A stretch of 64,000 nt of DNA from Candidatus Peregrinibacteria bacterium (GTDB taxonomy: Bacteria > Patescibacteriota > Gracilibacteria > UBA1369 > JACRIC01), in contig JACPHH010000028.1 in assembly GCA_016188705.1 (NCBI GenBank), positions 1-64,000 on the forward strand, written 5' to 3'. The position numbers and the translations under genes are program-made. Of this stretch, positions 16,875 through 27,019 are shown piece by piece; the first letter of the stretch is position 1, and the number at the start of each line of letters is the position of its first letter. Under the pieces are notes generated by a model. It searched no databases. It worked only from the letters and a program-made list of their open reading frames with translations, and was not told where the DNA came from.

Positions 16875-17183
16875 ATGAGACTTGAAAATATATCATCGGA
16901 TTTTCTCAAGAAAGAGATACGAAATCGCATGGAAAAACATCTTGATCTCAAAAAGTATAAAGTGTTCATTTTTGGATCGCGCGTGACGGGAAAGGGAGAT
17001 GAACACTCGGATATTGATATTGGCATTGAAGGCGATAAACCGATTCCGCGCGTTCTTTTTTCTAACATGCGCGACGAAATTGAAGACATACCGATTCTTT
17101 ATACAATTGAGGTGGTTGATTTTCAGCGTGTTCCAAAGGAATTTCGAGATATCGCGCTTCAACATATTGAGCTTTTAAAATAA
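16875..17183 (+). CDS. MNT-type minimal nucleotidyltransferase
   Basis: This 102-residue protein has the DNA polymerase beta-like core: GSRVTGKGDEHSDIDIGIEG around residues 34-53 with the two metal-binding Asp residues of DIDIG, and a third acidic residue in YTIEVVDF. Small MNT proteins often act as antitoxins that AMPylate a HEPN toxin encoded next to them. No HEPN gene is recognisable beside it; the next gene is a coiled-coil protein. The partner is therefore missing, elsewhere, or unrecognised. A possible -10 (TAAAAT) lies only a few bases upstream of ATG, suggesting a leaderless message. Confidence 0.85.
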   Translation: MRLENISSDFLKKEIRNRMEKHLDLKKYKVFIFGSRVTGKGDEHSDIDIGIEGDKPIPRVLFSNMRDEIEDIPILYTIEVVDFQRVPKEFRDIALQHIELLK

Positions 17184-17190
17184 TTTTTTC

Positions 17191-17219
17191 TTGTGTCAAG
17201 AAATAAAAAATGCTATAAT
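17191..17219 (+). promoter_or_regulatory. Predicted promoter for 17245-17610
   Basis: A -35 TTGTGT (17191-17196), a 17-base spacer and an extended -10 TGCTATAAT (hexamer 17214-17219) form a near-consensus sigma70-type promoter. The start would be near 17226, giving a leader of about 18 bases before ATG 17245. It probably drives the next gene and the giant SH3-protein gene together. Confidence 0.7.
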
Positions 17220-17244
17220 TATTAGAAAATAAAAATAAATAACT

Positions 17245-17610
17245 ATGGCAGTTCTCGCAAAGGTGGCGACACAGAAAGTAAGTCTCAATGAACTTTTACA
17301 GCATTCTTTGACGGTTCAATCTCTTTCGGAAGAGGAGCGTCAAAAATTTATCGAACATGTAAAAGCCTTGCCGAAAGATAAACAACGAGAAGTAGCGGAC
17401 GTGCTTTTAAACGAAGCGAATCAACTCAATAAAATTGAGGAAACGCTTATTCCAGAGAGAAAAGCAATTTTAGAAAAATACACAAAAGATATGAACGAAG
17501 CAAAAAAGAAATGCATTCGTTTGCTTCAACAAAAAATTGAAGAAAAAGAACGAAAGAAAGAAACACAAACAGAAAAAAATATTCTGAAAAAATTAGACGA
17601 TAGCCACTAA
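17245..17610 (+). CDS. Small charged helical/coiled-coil protein, unknown function
   Basis: The 121 residues are predicted almost wholly helical and end in a Lys/Glu-rich coiled coil (about 75-118). There is no signal peptide and no known motif. It contains LSEEERQKFIEHVKALPKDK, a common helical turn pattern. It lies between the MNT gene and the giant gene and ends only 5 bases before the latter, so the two are likely co-transcribed. It does not show the R-x(4-6)-H motif of HEPN toxins, so I do not call it the MNT partner. Confidence 0.7.
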   Translation: MAVLAKVATQKVSLNELLQHSLTVQSLSEEERQKFIEHVKALPKDKQREVADVLLNEANQLNKIEETLIPERKAILEKYTKDMNEAKKKCIRLLQQKIEEKERKKETQTEKNILKKLDDSH

Positions 17611-17615
17611 ATTAC

Positions 17616-20600
17616 ATGAAATATCTCAAATATAATTGGCTACTCTCAAAAAAGTTTCCTCAAGGAAAATTTCTTTTTTTTATAAAAAACGAAGGAATGG
17701 AAACTCCAAATATTATAGACGCAGGAGAAACTGCTGAACTGAGAAAAGACGCAACAGGGGCAAGTCCCAGCACGTATGTAGATGCAGCAAGAGCAAAAAT
17801 ATTTATTTCTGACAATGCAAAACAGGCAAGAGATGCAATCATTGATCAATACAAAGGCCAATATGATGCTGCCTACTTAAGTAAATGGGAACTTACAAAA
17901 AATTTGGCTCCAGATGTTCTATTGACGACAGGAGGCGCTGTAGTAGGAGGAGTGATGGCGGGTGGGGCGCGACTGATAAAATGGGGAGGAGCCGCGCTAA
18001 AAGCCAAAAAGGCAGTAAATGTCGCAACGAAAGCAATAGATGCATCCAAGGCAGCAAAAGCCTCATTAGTAACCTTACAAGCAGCAAGAGCAACAGCAAA
18101 AGCTGCGGGTACGAAATTGCCAATTGGGATAAAAGGCTTGACGGCAACGGTAAAAGCTGCAGGCGATGCAGAAAAGATAGCAGTAGATGAACAGGCGGTG
18201 GCCATGGCAGAAAAAGTAACTGCGAAAACAACTCTACTTTGGCATCCGAAAGCCTTAATCGCAACTGGTGGCGGATTGGCAGGCTACGGAGCAATAGCTT
18301 CAGACATGTTTAACGAACTTGGAATCGTAACCAATGATACGGCTATTCAGAAAGCAACTTTGGCGGTGAGAATGATTGAAGAGGGAGCATTGCAAAAATT
18401 AAAACTCATCGAAACAACTTCTGGAGTAGAAGAAGATCGACTTGGAATAGTGCGTGGAACGGCAAAAGAGCTCTCAGAGATTGTTGGCTATACCGTCCAT
18501 ATTAATACGCCAAATGCGCCAAGTGGCGTACCTCTGGTTGATAAAGCACGAGATAATTTTGGATTGAATCCTGAAAATGGTTTGTCAACAGGAACGCCTG
18601 TAGAATTTCAAGAAGAAGAAATGGATGCTCTTTTGAGCAGTAATCCATTTGTGAACGCTCTTTTTACCAAAATTGATCAAGATACCACTTTTGATTGGAA
18701 TGATAGTCTTACATCGTTTGGAGAAGGAAATAAAGTTTCTCTTAAAGAAAACTTAATAAAATCAGAAATTATTCGAATTTTTGCAAATCCTGACATACCC
18801 ATATTCATAGGCCTTATAGGTCAAAATGAAAACAATAATGAATTTCTCGATCATATGTCAGAGTGGATGGCACGCTTGCCGAATAAAGAAATAACCTATC
18901 CAGCAGTAGACAGCTTACTCGGGCTACTTCGCAAAGATGAATCTGAATATCAAGGATATATAGATGCTGCCGTAAAGAAAATAAGAATAGAGATTGATCC
19001 AATAAAAAACACACTTCTTAATTTAAATATCGCCCTTGCGACGGAAAGATTTGAAATAATAGATAGCGAATTCATGGCACTCTTAACAAAGGATATGTCT
19101 GTTCTCACTCTTGAAGATATAAAAGATTTCATTGAATTTGACGCAAAAAGCCATGAAGTCAAATTAAAGGAAGATGGAACTTTAAAAGCTAAAATAATTG
19201 ATAAACTCACAGAAGTTTTAAAAAAACTTGAAGATCATGAAGCAGCGTCTCATCCGGATATTAAAGAGAAAATAGAAAAACTAAGTGCAAACATAAAAGA
19301 AATTAACATAAATACACTGACTACTGATGATAAAAACCCTGTTAAAATTTTTAATGATATTTTGGCGGCGAAAGAAGACGCAGAGAAAACAAAAGAAACA
19401 TTTGAAAAGGAAAAAAAGGAATACGCAAACCTTTTTGGATCATACATGGCAGTTAAGGCTGCTATTGATGATATGAAGCTCGGAATAGATACCGCTATAA
19501 CTCCTGAATTAAAGAATCCAGCTAGTCCACCACTCGTGTTCGCCGATCTCACGGATTTTACATCAATTAAAACCGCAATCACTGCAAAAATAAAAGAAAT
19601 ACTCAATCAGACAACGGAAAAACTGAAAGATAAAGCAGAGGTAAGAAACCTTGAGTACATAAAAGTGCAAATTGACGCAGAGATAACTCCAAAAATTGTA
19701 GTCTTAGATGAGGCAGCCCTGACAAATGATGACGCGGTGGCAAAACTAACGAGTGATATAATAACTCCACTTCAAAACATTGCTGTCGATGTGAATACAG
19801 AAATAATACCGCCACTTCCAGATAACCTAGAAGGAAGAAAGGCTGAATATAAAATACTTTCTGATCTTTTCTGGCAAGTACATGAAGCCAATGAAGAATT
19901 AAAATCAGGAGTAGCCACAGAATGGCCGTCAACAATAGTTTTTAATGAAGCAGAACATCTTCATGAAAGTGAAATTACCTCTGTCCTTCTCGATGAGTAC
20001 AAGTGGAACATGACAACCACTCTAAAGGGCTATTTGACAGCGGCTACTACATTTTTAGAAGAGAACTCAAATATACTGACCGATCATACAGACATAAACA
20101 CACTTCTCGTGGCAATTAATGGCAAAATTGAAACTTTGAATCCCTCAATAATAACAACCAATGGGCAAAGAATTATACGTGAAATTATCAGTCAATTAAA
20201 AGAAGTAAATGTAAATATCCAAGATGAGCTGAACGCCGATCCGGAAGCGGTAAAAAGGCTTGCTCGAGAAAATTATAAGAAATTGAAAAAAAGTTACGAC
20301 TATATACAAGATCAAGCGAAAAAATTAGGAATAGCCATCGAATGGCCAAGCGGAGGAATTGCTCAAGATAGAGATCCTGAAATACTCACTGACATAGAAC
20401 TCACGCAAATAGCAATATTGGGAGACGCTTTGAGTAATAATATTAAAGCGGGTTTACAAAAGATGGTTGAACCATTGGAAAAGAGAGCTAACGATCTTGC
20501 AAATTCGGAAATTATAGCAAAGGTCGCGGCGCTCAAGATAAAAATAGGAGAAATCACCCCTGCTGATCTTACCACCTCTGTAGATGCCTCTCCTACAGGG

Positions 20601-22079
20601 ACAAAACACAAACTCGTCGATATTGTCGAAGCATTCACGGGAATTGATTCACTCATTAAAAGCGAAGAAGAAAAAAAGAGACCAACAGAAGATAAAAGAA
20701 AAGTGACAGCAAGCTCTCTTAACCTTCGAGACGATGATATTCAAAAAATTAAAACTACAATTCCTCGAGGAGCAGAAGTGACAGTTCTGCCAGGTACTGC
20801 AAGAACTGAAAAAATAACAACAGCGAAGGGAGTAGAAGAGACTCATACTTTTGTGAAAGTAATAAGTAATGGCAATGAAGGATGGATGGCAGAAAAATAT
20901 TTACAAAAACAAGAAACGGAAACTTCTGCTGGAGGATTGGCAGGAAGCACAGATCGATCACGAGGAGGTCGACTAGGAGCACGACGCCATGAACTAGCTT
21001 CGGCCGAACCCGCGCCAGCAACGGCGCCGGCAGGAAATAACGACACAAGAAGCATTGAACCTGCTTCATCTGCGCAGGCAGGAGCATCAGGCAGCCCCAA
21101 CGCTCCAGCTGCCGCCCCAGCGCCACCAAATTTACCTGAATCACCAGCGTCAGTCATACCAGAAAAAATAAATAATATATCAATAGAACAAAAAAAGGTT
21201 TCCAACTACCCTGATGAATTTTTGGGAGAGATAGAATCTCTTTTTCACTATGTGAATGCTGAAGCCATGAATGCGAAAACGGTTCAATATGTGACAGAAG
21301 AAAAATACAGAACTGAAAAATATGGAAGTCGAAATATGTGGAAAGATTTTGACGTAATGAGAAAAGATATTTTTTCCATATCGCAAGTGAAATATCCCGA
21401 AAAAACCTCAATTCTTGAAGCTCTTTATCAAATATATACAAGAGAAGGATTGGCGCGATTTGGAAAAGGAGGAGTAACAATGCAGGCTCGACGACGCGAC
21501 GTGCAGGAGTCGGGTGCAGATAAGCTTTTTAGAGAGCAGATAGGTGGACGAGGAGAAAAAATCGTAACAGAGCCATTTAAAGTTGTGTTCAAGGATATTT
21601 TAGGACAAGGGGCTGGCGGTTTCTTAACAAACCTCGGAAAAGGAAGAATAGATAGCGCTTTAGGATCGCTTTTTGGAGGAGTCTTCAAAGGTGTCGGGCG
21701 TACGCTTTGGTATCCATTTGGAGCAGTTACGAATCTAAAACCTGGGACATTGAAGCCCACAAAAGAGCTTGACGAGCTTGTGGATGATTACATGGATGAA
21801 ATAAAAGAAAAAATAGCTGAATCGAATTTAGGATATTCAAAAAGAGAATGGAGCGATCTCATGAAACGAAAGTATAAAGATATACAAGAATATACAATTT
21901 ACGCAACACTTCAAAGCCTCGTAATTCAATACGAAATTAAGGTAGAAGAAAAAGATACAGTAGATAAAGTCATACGGAAAATAGTTCAAAGAGATCTCTA
22001 TCAAGAGTTACAGGAAGAAGCGAAAAGACGAGAAGCCAAATTAAGAGAAAACCCTTCCGGCACACCTGGTTCTAAATAG
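17616..22079 (+). CDS. Giant helical protein with SH3-like domain (1487 aa)
   Basis: No known full-length family is recognised. Seen in order: a short N-terminus; a Gly/Ala-rich hydrophobic segment (about 100-123); an Ala/Lys-rich stretch; a second Gly-rich hydrophobic segment (about 212-232); a long, mostly helical middle (240-1020); a bacterial SH3 domain (about 1028-1098, VTASSLNLRDDD...GWMAEKYL); a Pro/Ala linker (about 1103-1185); and a basic helical C-terminal domain. Met 28 (METPNI), preceded by AAGGA, is an alternative start. SH3b domains commonly bind cell-wall peptides, so a wall- or membrane-associated role is plausible. It is probably co-transcribed with the small gene before it. 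Confidence 0.75.
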   Translation: MKYLKYNWLLSKKFPQGKFLFFIKNEGMETPNIIDAGETAELRKDATGASPSTYVDAARAKIFISDNAKQARDAIIDQYKGQYDAAYLSKWELTKNLAPDVLLTTGGAVVGGVMAGGARLIKWGGAALKAKKAVNVATKAIDASKAAKASLVTLQAARATAKAAGTKLPIGIKGLTATVKAAGDAEKIAVDEQAVAMAEKVTAKTTLLWHPKALIATGGGLAGYGAIASDMFNELGIVTNDTAIQKATLAVRMIEEGALQKLKLIETTSGVEEDRLGIVRGTAKELSEIVGYTVHINTPNAPSGVPLVDKARDNFGLNPENGLSTGTPVEFQEEEMDALLSSNPFVNALFTKIDQDTTFDWNDSLTSFGEGNKVSLKENLIKSEIIRIFANPDIPIFIGLIGQNENNNEFLDHMSEWMARLPNKEITYPAVDSLLGLLRKDESEYQGYIDAAVKKIRIEIDPIKNTLLNLNIALATERFEIIDSEFMALLTKDMSVLTLEDIKDFIEFDAKSHEVKLKEDGTLKAKIIDKLTEVLKKLEDHEAASHPDIKEKIEKLSANIKEININTLTTDDKNPVKIFNDILAAKEDAEKTKETFEKEKKEYANLFGSYMAVKAAIDDMKLGIDTAITPELKNPASPPLVFADLTDFTSIKTAITAKIKEILNQTTEKLKDKAEVRNLEYIKVQIDAEITPKIVVLDEAALTNDDAVAKLTSDIITPLQNIAVDVNTEIIPPLPDNLEGRKAEYKILSDLFWQVHEANEELKSGVATEWPSTIVFNEAEHLHESEITSVLLDEYKWNMTTTLKGYLTAATTFLEENSNILTDHTDINTLLVAINGKIETLNPSIITTNGQRIIREIISQLKEVNVNIQDELNADPEAVKRLARENYKKLKKSYDYIQDQAKKLGIAIEWPSGGIAQDRDPEILTDIELTQIAILGDALSNNIKAGLQKMVEPLEKRANDLANSEIIAKVAALKIKIGEITPADLTTSVDASPTGTKHKLVDIVEAFTGIDSLIKSEEEKKRPTEDKRKVTASSLNLRDDDIQKIKTTIPRGAEVTVLPGTARTEKITTAKGVEETHTFVKVISNGNEGWMAEKYLQKQETETSAGGLAGSTDRSRGGRLGARRHELASAEPAPATAPAGNNDTRSIEPASSAQAGASGSPNAPAAAPAPPNLPESPASVIPEKINNISIEQKKVSNYPDEFLGEIESLFHYVNAEAMNAKTVQYVTEEKYRTEKYGSRNMWKDFDVMRKDIFSISQVKYPEKTSILEALYQIYTREGLARFGKGGVTMQARRRDVQESGADKLFREQIGGRGEKIVTEPFKVVFKDILGQGAGGFLTNLGKGRIDSALGSLFGGVFKGVGRTLWYPFGAVTNLKPGTLKPTKELDELVDDYMDEIKEKIAESNLGYSKREWSDLMKRKYKDIQEYTIYATLQSLVIQYEIKVEEKDTVDKVIRKIVQRDLYQELQEEAKRREAKLRENPSGTPGSK

Positions 22080-22188
22080 CATTAATGGTTATGAAAAACT
22101 ATATCAAGAAATTGAGGGTACATTTTTCAAAATTGAAACGAAAAGAAATATCGTTCAGTCTTTGGCTGAGGCGTTCTCAATGATAATT

Positions 22189-23733
22189 TCATGTGGACGA
22201 AGGAGCGATACCAAAAAGGTCATACCAAAGGTAGCCGTGTTTTTTCGCGTCCAGCATGGCGGTCCATTGTAAAAGATAGGGAGCCATGAGGTCGCGGTGG
22301 CGATTTGACGAGGCTCCATAAAAATACGTGGCGCGATCGCCAAAATGGGTGACAATAATAGCCGCGATCGGAACACCTCCAATTTTTTTCACAATTTCAC
22401 GAGGAAAACTTTGTTCAGATGACGAAAATGCGGAATGAGCGACATTTTTATCATGAACACCTATTGAGTCTTTTGCTGTCATGTCTCGAGATATATGACA
22501 AATTCTTGTTGAGTCTTTTTCTTGTAGATCTCGCTTGATGGTGTCTTCGGAGATCTGTTGTTTATTTTCAATTTCATGAGGCATATACGCGATAAAGAGC
22601 TTTCCTAGTCCAAAATCGCCAGATGTCATTAAAAATCGCGTGTAATAATCGGCATCGTGGCCGTGAAATCCGTCGCGAGTCGTGGTTTCCTCAAAAAGCT
22701 GAAAAAAGACTCGACCTGCCTCTTCAGCTTTCAAAAAAGTCGGATCATGCAACTCTCGCTCTCGATCCCATTTCCACAAAAGAGACTTAACTCCCTTCTT
22801 TTGCGCAAGTCGAATATTATACCGGCCTTTCGGCTTCATCTGCTGCAAAATTTTTTCTTCCGGCAACGACAAATCAATCATGTTCGTCCATTCAGGCTGA
22901 TAATGCTGATGAGCGAGTCGAAATCCATTTTTGTGCCAAAAATCGGAAAAATTTTTAGAAGAATCAATTTTAGAAGATTTAAAAAGCTTTTGATGGGAAT
23001 TATCGTCAAGAGCGTTACAGTTTTCTTTTTTCGGTTTTTTTACAGAAAAACAAAACCTATTTGTCGCGAGACATAACTTTTTTGCGGCAAAACTAAGCTT
23101 CTTTCCCGCAAGAAAAATACAATACCATGGCATCTGAAAAACATATTCAACAGCAGGATGATACTGAATAATACGTCCTCCGAATTTCAATTTAAATTCC
23201 GTGATGCCACTCCATGAGTGATTATGAACCGGTCGATATTCATTCGCGTTTATGTGGAAAATAGTTGATTCATTGGGTTCCACGCGCAAAAAAATAGCTC
23301 GTTCCTTTATGGCAATAGCCTGAATATGATGAAAAAGGGCATCCCAAATGGACGAGTTCAGCTCTTTCCATCCCGGACCGCGCGGACAATAAAGCCATGA
23401 ACGTCCAAAAGGAAGCTTTCGTACATACAAAGTAATCGTTGCGACGAGTTTTCCTGGAACATCTTTCGCGGAAAGAAAAACTGTTTTTTTGTAATGTAAA
23501 CCCTTGCCGCTAAGACGAGACATTTTCGCGGAAAAACCAGATCCCTTCTTAATGTTCGATTCTGAGGAAAAAAAATGTGGCGCCTTTATTACCCCTAGAT
23601 TATATCGAAGCCCCGAGTCGACATCAAAAAGACCCGTAGAACTTTGTTGCACATCCCCGCCCATATTTTGAACAAATGCGTCAAATCGCTCAACATCTTC
23701 ACTCGATGGCGTGAAATAAACGATTTTATACAT
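22189..23733 (-). CDS. FemAB/MurM-like peptidyltransferase, C-terminally shortened
   Basis: FemAB-type enzymes use aminoacyl-tRNA to build the interpeptide bridge of peptidoglycan. Two GNAT-like halves are visible: WLYCPRGPGWKEL...IFLRVEPNES, and the second with WTNMIDLSLPEEKILQQMKPKGRYNIRLAQKKGV and YFYGASSNRHRDLMAPYLLQWTAM...WYDLFGIAP. The usual ending after FGIAP (HPWAG.TRFK.GFGG and about 40 more residues) is missing: translation stops four residues later. Two low-complexity inserts (about 205-255 and 385-430) are extra. It follows ftsZ on the same strand, which fits cell-wall synthesis, but activity of the shortened form is uncertain. Confidence 0.85.
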   Translation of the reverse strand: MYKIVYFTPSSEDVERFDAFVQNMGGDVQQSSTGLFDVDSGLRYNLGVIKAPHFFSSESNIKKGSGFSAKMSRLSGKGLHYKKTVFLSAKDVPGKLVATITLYVRKLPFGRSWLYCPRGPGWKELNSSIWDALFHHIQAIAIKERAIFLRVEPNESTIFHINANEYRPVHNHSWSGITEFKLKFGGRIIQYHPAVEYVFQMPWYCIFLAGKKLSFAAKKLCLATNRFCFSVKKPKKENCNALDDNSHQKLFKSSKIDSSKNFSDFWHKNGFRLAHQHYQPEWTNMIDLSLPEEKILQQMKPKGRYNIRLAQKKGVKSLLWKWDRERELHDPTFLKAEEAGRVFFQLFEETTTRDGFHGHDADYYTRFLMTSGDFGLGKLFIAYMPHEIENKQQISEDTIKRDLQEKDSTRICHISRDMTAKDSIGVHDKNVAHSAFSSSEQSFPREIVKKIGGVPIAAIIVTHFGDRATYFYGASSNRHRDLMAPYLLQWTAMLDAKKHGYLWYDLFGIAPSST

Positions 23734-23811
23734 AGCTACGAAAGTTCCTTTATCACGATTTTGAACTATGAGAGAAAAATAAGCGCGAAAAAATATGTTT
23801 GCATCCTTTTT

Positions 23812-25020
23812 TTACTTCGTCATTTTCTTTCGAATAAAAGCGGGAATATCCAGCTCATTTTCCACCGACTTGAAGGCTTCCGGAGAAATATTTTTAGACT
23901 CAGTCATGGGCTGAGAAGGAGAGGTTTGTTGCGGTCGTTTGAGTGTCTGGTGTCCTCTCATCGTGCTCAAGTCCACATGGGTTTTTTCATCAAATCCAGT
24001 CGCCACCACGGTAATCTTGATTTCGCCGGTATAGGAATCATTAATAACAGCGCCGAAAATAATATTCGCGTCAGGATCAGAAGCCTCTGTAATAATACGA
24101 GCAGCCTCATCCACTTCAAACATGCTCAAATCCGTGCCGCCTGTAATATTAAAGAGAATACCTTTTGCTCCATTAATATTCATTTCAAGAAGAGGGCTTT
24201 CAACAGCTGATTTCGCGGCTTCAACGGCACGATTTTCACCGCTGCCGTAACCGATTCCCATAAGAGCTGAACCGGAATTATCCATAATTGCCTTCACGTC
24301 GGCAAAATCCACGTTGATCATTCCGTGAATGGTAATAAGATCAGCAATGCCCTGTACGCCCTGCCGAAGCACGTCATCAACGACGGTAAAAGCATCCGTC
24401 AAAGGCGTTTTTTTATCAATAATGGAAAGAATGCGATCATTTGGAATCGTGATAAGCGTGTCAACTTTATTTTTAAGATTTTCCATGCCTTCTTCAGCTT
24501 GATTTTTGCGTTTCAAGCCTTCAAACGCGAATGGCCGAGTGACCACTCCGACAGTAAGGATTCCCATATTGCGGGCAAGATCGGCAATAACGGGCCCTGC
24601 TCCTGTTCCTGTTCCACCTCCAAGTCCAAAAGTAATAAAAACCATATCAGCGCCTTCAATAGCAGACTTTAATTCTTCGCAACTTTCTTCCGCTGCCTGC
24701 CTGCCGACATCTGGATTGCTTCCAGCGCCGAGTCCGCGGGTCGTTGCCTTTCCGATATTGATTTTAATGGGAGCTTCGGAATGATACAGGGCTTGAGCGT
24801 CGGTATTAACAGAAATAAAATCTATGCCTTTAAGGTTTGATTTTATCATTCGGTTAATAGCGTTGCCTCCGCCGCCACCAACGCCAATGACTTTAATTTG
24901 GGCCACTGGACTTATTTCAGGATGCACCTCCATGGTGCGCTTGGAAGAAGGGGGCGTTTTTCCAAATAAATTTCGTATAGGATCATTCTGACCTATATGT
25001 GGATCATTCATCTTGGACAT
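23812..25020 (-). CDS. ftsZ: Cell division protein FtsZ
   Basis: FtsZ is the tubulin-like GTPase forming the division ring. Visible are [14 protein letters not shown], the tubulin signature [15 protein letters not shown] (about residue 130), the T7 catalytic loop [11 protein letters not shown], and a C-terminal conserved peptide [12 protein letters not shown] that binds FtsA. Length (402) is normal, with a short N-terminal tail before the GTPase core. It lies 50 bases downstream of ftsA. Confidence 0.98.
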   Translation of the reverse strand: MSKMNDPHIGQNDPIRNLFGKTPPSSKRTMEVHPEISPVAQIKVIGVGGGGGNAINRMIKSNLKGIDFISVNTDAQALYHSEAPIKINIGKATTRGLGAGSNPDVGRQAAEESCEELKSAIEGADMVFITFGLGGGTGTGAGPVIADLARNMGILTVGVVTRPFAFEGLKRKNQAEEGMENLKNKVDTLITIPNDRILSIIDKKTPLTDAFTVVDDVLRQGVQGIADLITIHGMINVDFADVKAIMDNSGSALMGIGYGSGENRAVEAAKSAVESPLLEMNINGAKGILFNITGGTDLSMFEVDEAARIITEASDPDANIIFGAVINDSYTGEIKITVVATGFDEKTHVDLSTMRGHQTLKRPQQTSPSQPMTESKNISPEAFKSVENELDIPAFIRKKMTK

Positions 25021-25069
25021 AGGGAAGGATTAAGGATAAGGAAAAAATGTATGTAAAAATATCTCTCAT

Positions 25070-26308
25070 TTATGGAAGAAGGCTTTTTACCCAATCTTTC
25101 ATGCCTCCAAACGCTTTGGAAACGCTGATCGATTTCAAACTGAGCCCCTGGGAATGCCCTTCAAAACGGGCTCCCCAAAGAATAAGTCCGATTGCTGAAG
25201 CATAAGCGGGATCATCAATCTTATCAACCACGCCTTCAAAATTTTGAGGAAAACCAATTTGCACGGGAAGATTGAGCGTTTCGCGAGCCAAATCGATACT
25301 TCCTGGCATTTTTGAACCTGCCCCCGTGAGAATAACTCCTGCCGGAAGCATGCCATCACGGTTAATTTTTGCCAATTGTTCTTTGACAAGACTGAAAATT
25401 TCGTGATATCTGGCCTGTATAATTTCCACCATAAGTTTTTTTGAAACCGTCTGCTGATCGATTTTACTGAGCTGGGAAAGATCAATGGTTTCGCGTTCAC
25501 TCACGTCTTCGGGAATGCAGGAGCCATATTCAATTTTAATTTTTTCCGCGGTATCAATGGAGGTGCGAAGTCCAATGGCAATATCATTGGTTACATTTTC
25601 GCCTCCAACGGGAATAATGGCGGTATGTAAAGTAGTTCCTTCTTCAAAAACACTCACCGACGTGGCGCCGCATCCGATGTCGACAACCACGACTCCGAGT
25701 TCTTTTTGGCGGCGCGAAAGAACCGCTTCGGAAGCCGCGAGAGAAGTTGGAATAATATCATCAATATCGACGCCCGCTTGATGAATACACTTTTCGATAT
25801 TTTTTACCGCGGGAACAAGTCCTGTAACGATATGAGCCTCAACTTCAAGCCGAATGCCCATCATTCCAACCGGGTATTTAATTCCTCGTTGATCATCGAC
25901 GGAAAACGCTTTTGGAATGATACGCAAAATCCTTCGATTATGAGGAAGGCTCACGGCCTGAGCCGCTTCAAGCACGCGATCAATGTCATCTTCAGAAATT
26001 TCATTGCCCGTATGAGAGATAGCGATAACGCCCTTACTGTCAAATGCTTCGATATGATGGCCTCCAATTCCCAAAAAAACATGATGAACAGTTTCGCCAG
26101 CCATTCGTTCGGCGTCTTCGAGCGAAGCGGAAATGCTTTGAATAGTTTCTTCAACGTCAATAACAAGCCCTTTTCGAAGTCCGTTGGAAGGAGCCACTCC
26201 GACTCCAATAATATTAGGAAGAGCGCCTTTATCTTCCAGACGACCTATGACGGTTCGAATTTTTGAACATCCGATATCAAGTCCTGCTACCAACTGTACT
26301 TTAGGCAT
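25070..26308 (-). CDS. ftsA: Cell division protein FtsA
   Basis: FtsA is an actin-like ATPase that anchors FtsZ filaments to the membrane. The 412 residues show the phosphate-1 loop AGLDIGCSKIRTVIG, the SHS2 (1C) domain region, phosphate-2 VVVDIGCGATSVSVF, and adenosine loop GVILTGAGSKMPG. A short amphipathic C-terminal helix (MKDWVKSLLP) serves as membrane anchor. It is first of the ftsA-ftsZ-femAB run. Confidence 0.97.
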   Translation of the reverse strand: MPKVQLVAGLDIGCSKIRTVIGRLEDKGALPNIIGVGVAPSNGLRKGLVIDVEETIQSISASLEDAERMAGETVHHVFLGIGGHHIEAFDSKGVIAISHTGNEISEDDIDRVLEAAQAVSLPHNRRILRIIPKAFSVDDQRGIKYPVGMMGIRLEVEAHIVTGLVPAVKNIEKCIHQAGVDIDDIIPTSLAASEAVLSRRQKELGVVVVDIGCGATSVSVFEEGTTLHTAIIPVGGENVTNDIAIGLRTSIDTAEKIKIEYGSCIPEDVSERETIDLSQLSKIDQQTVSKKLMVEIIQARYHEIFSLVKEQLAKINRDGMLPAGVILTGAGSKMPGSIDLARETLNLPVQIGFPQNFEGVVDKIDDPAYASAIGLILWGARFEGHSQGLSLKSISVSKAFGGMKDWVKSLLP

Positions 26309-27019
26309 ACTGTGTAAAAAAATAAAAAAGTAAGAAATAAAGCCTACAAATCTCTACGCTACGTCTAAAAAAAATATAAACGAAAAAAAACCATTTTACA
26401 AATATATTGTTCAATTTTTGGCTTATTTAAGCCTTTTGTATCAAATTCTTATTCAATCCCCTCCTCTGCTCTAAGCCAAAAAGAGGCTACAAAGTCTTTT
26501 AAAAACACCTCAATTTTTAAGCGTAAAATACCGCAAGAATAAGAAGAAAATACGAATAAATTATTTATTCCATTAAGAAGTTGAATAAAAAAAATATACA
26601 AACATGTAAAAAACAGCCTTATGAAAAGAAAAATGATCTATAAAAAAAAATGAGCGCTTTTCATTTTTTTTAAAAAAAATGAAAGAAAAATAACTTCAAC
26701 GAATAAAATCGAAAAAATGAATTTTAATGGCTTTTTTAAGCCTTAAAGACGATATTTAAAAAAGAAGGTTGTTAAAATTGATTATCGCGAAATAAAAAAA
26801 GAAAAAACGCAAGACATTTTTTAATAACTGCTCATGATTTTTTTTTAAGCAGAGGGAAAGACATATAGGAACTCCCGCAAAATTTCGTTACGAAAATGAG
26901 GTTTTGTGAGAATTCCTGCCATTTGAGCGCGTGGCAAAGCATAGCGAAAATGAAGTTCCCGCCGCATTTCTACTACAATTTGAACGCAGAGCGAAACGTG
27001 GCGTAGCGAAAATCAATTT
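26309..27019. other. AT-rich gap with repeat fragments upstream of ftsA
   Basis: No gene is supported in these 711 bases. The first 500 are very AT-rich, with short palindromes such as GGCTTATTTAAGCC. From 26867 to 26917 is a mini family A-like inverted repeat (AGGAACTCCCGCAAAA ... TTTTGTGAGAATTCCT around TTTCGTTACGAAA). Family D-like sequence follows to about 27010, with GCCATTTGAGCGCGTGGCA and a second, degenerate AATTTGAACGCAGAGCGAAA. Confidence 0.55.

Noticed and set aside
17245-17610. HEPN toxin partner of the MNT gene
   Set aside because: The R-x(4-6)-H motif and HEPN helix pattern are not present.
18200-21500. Several long frames on the minus strand within the giant SH3-protein gene
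   Set aside because: They are Leu/Ser/Phe-rich mirror images of the A-rich coding strand and have no recognisable domain.
22092-22184. 30-codon plus-strand frame after the giant gene (MKNYIKKLRVHF...)
   Set aside because: It is short and basic, with no homology I can see. It may be real, but I cannot support it.
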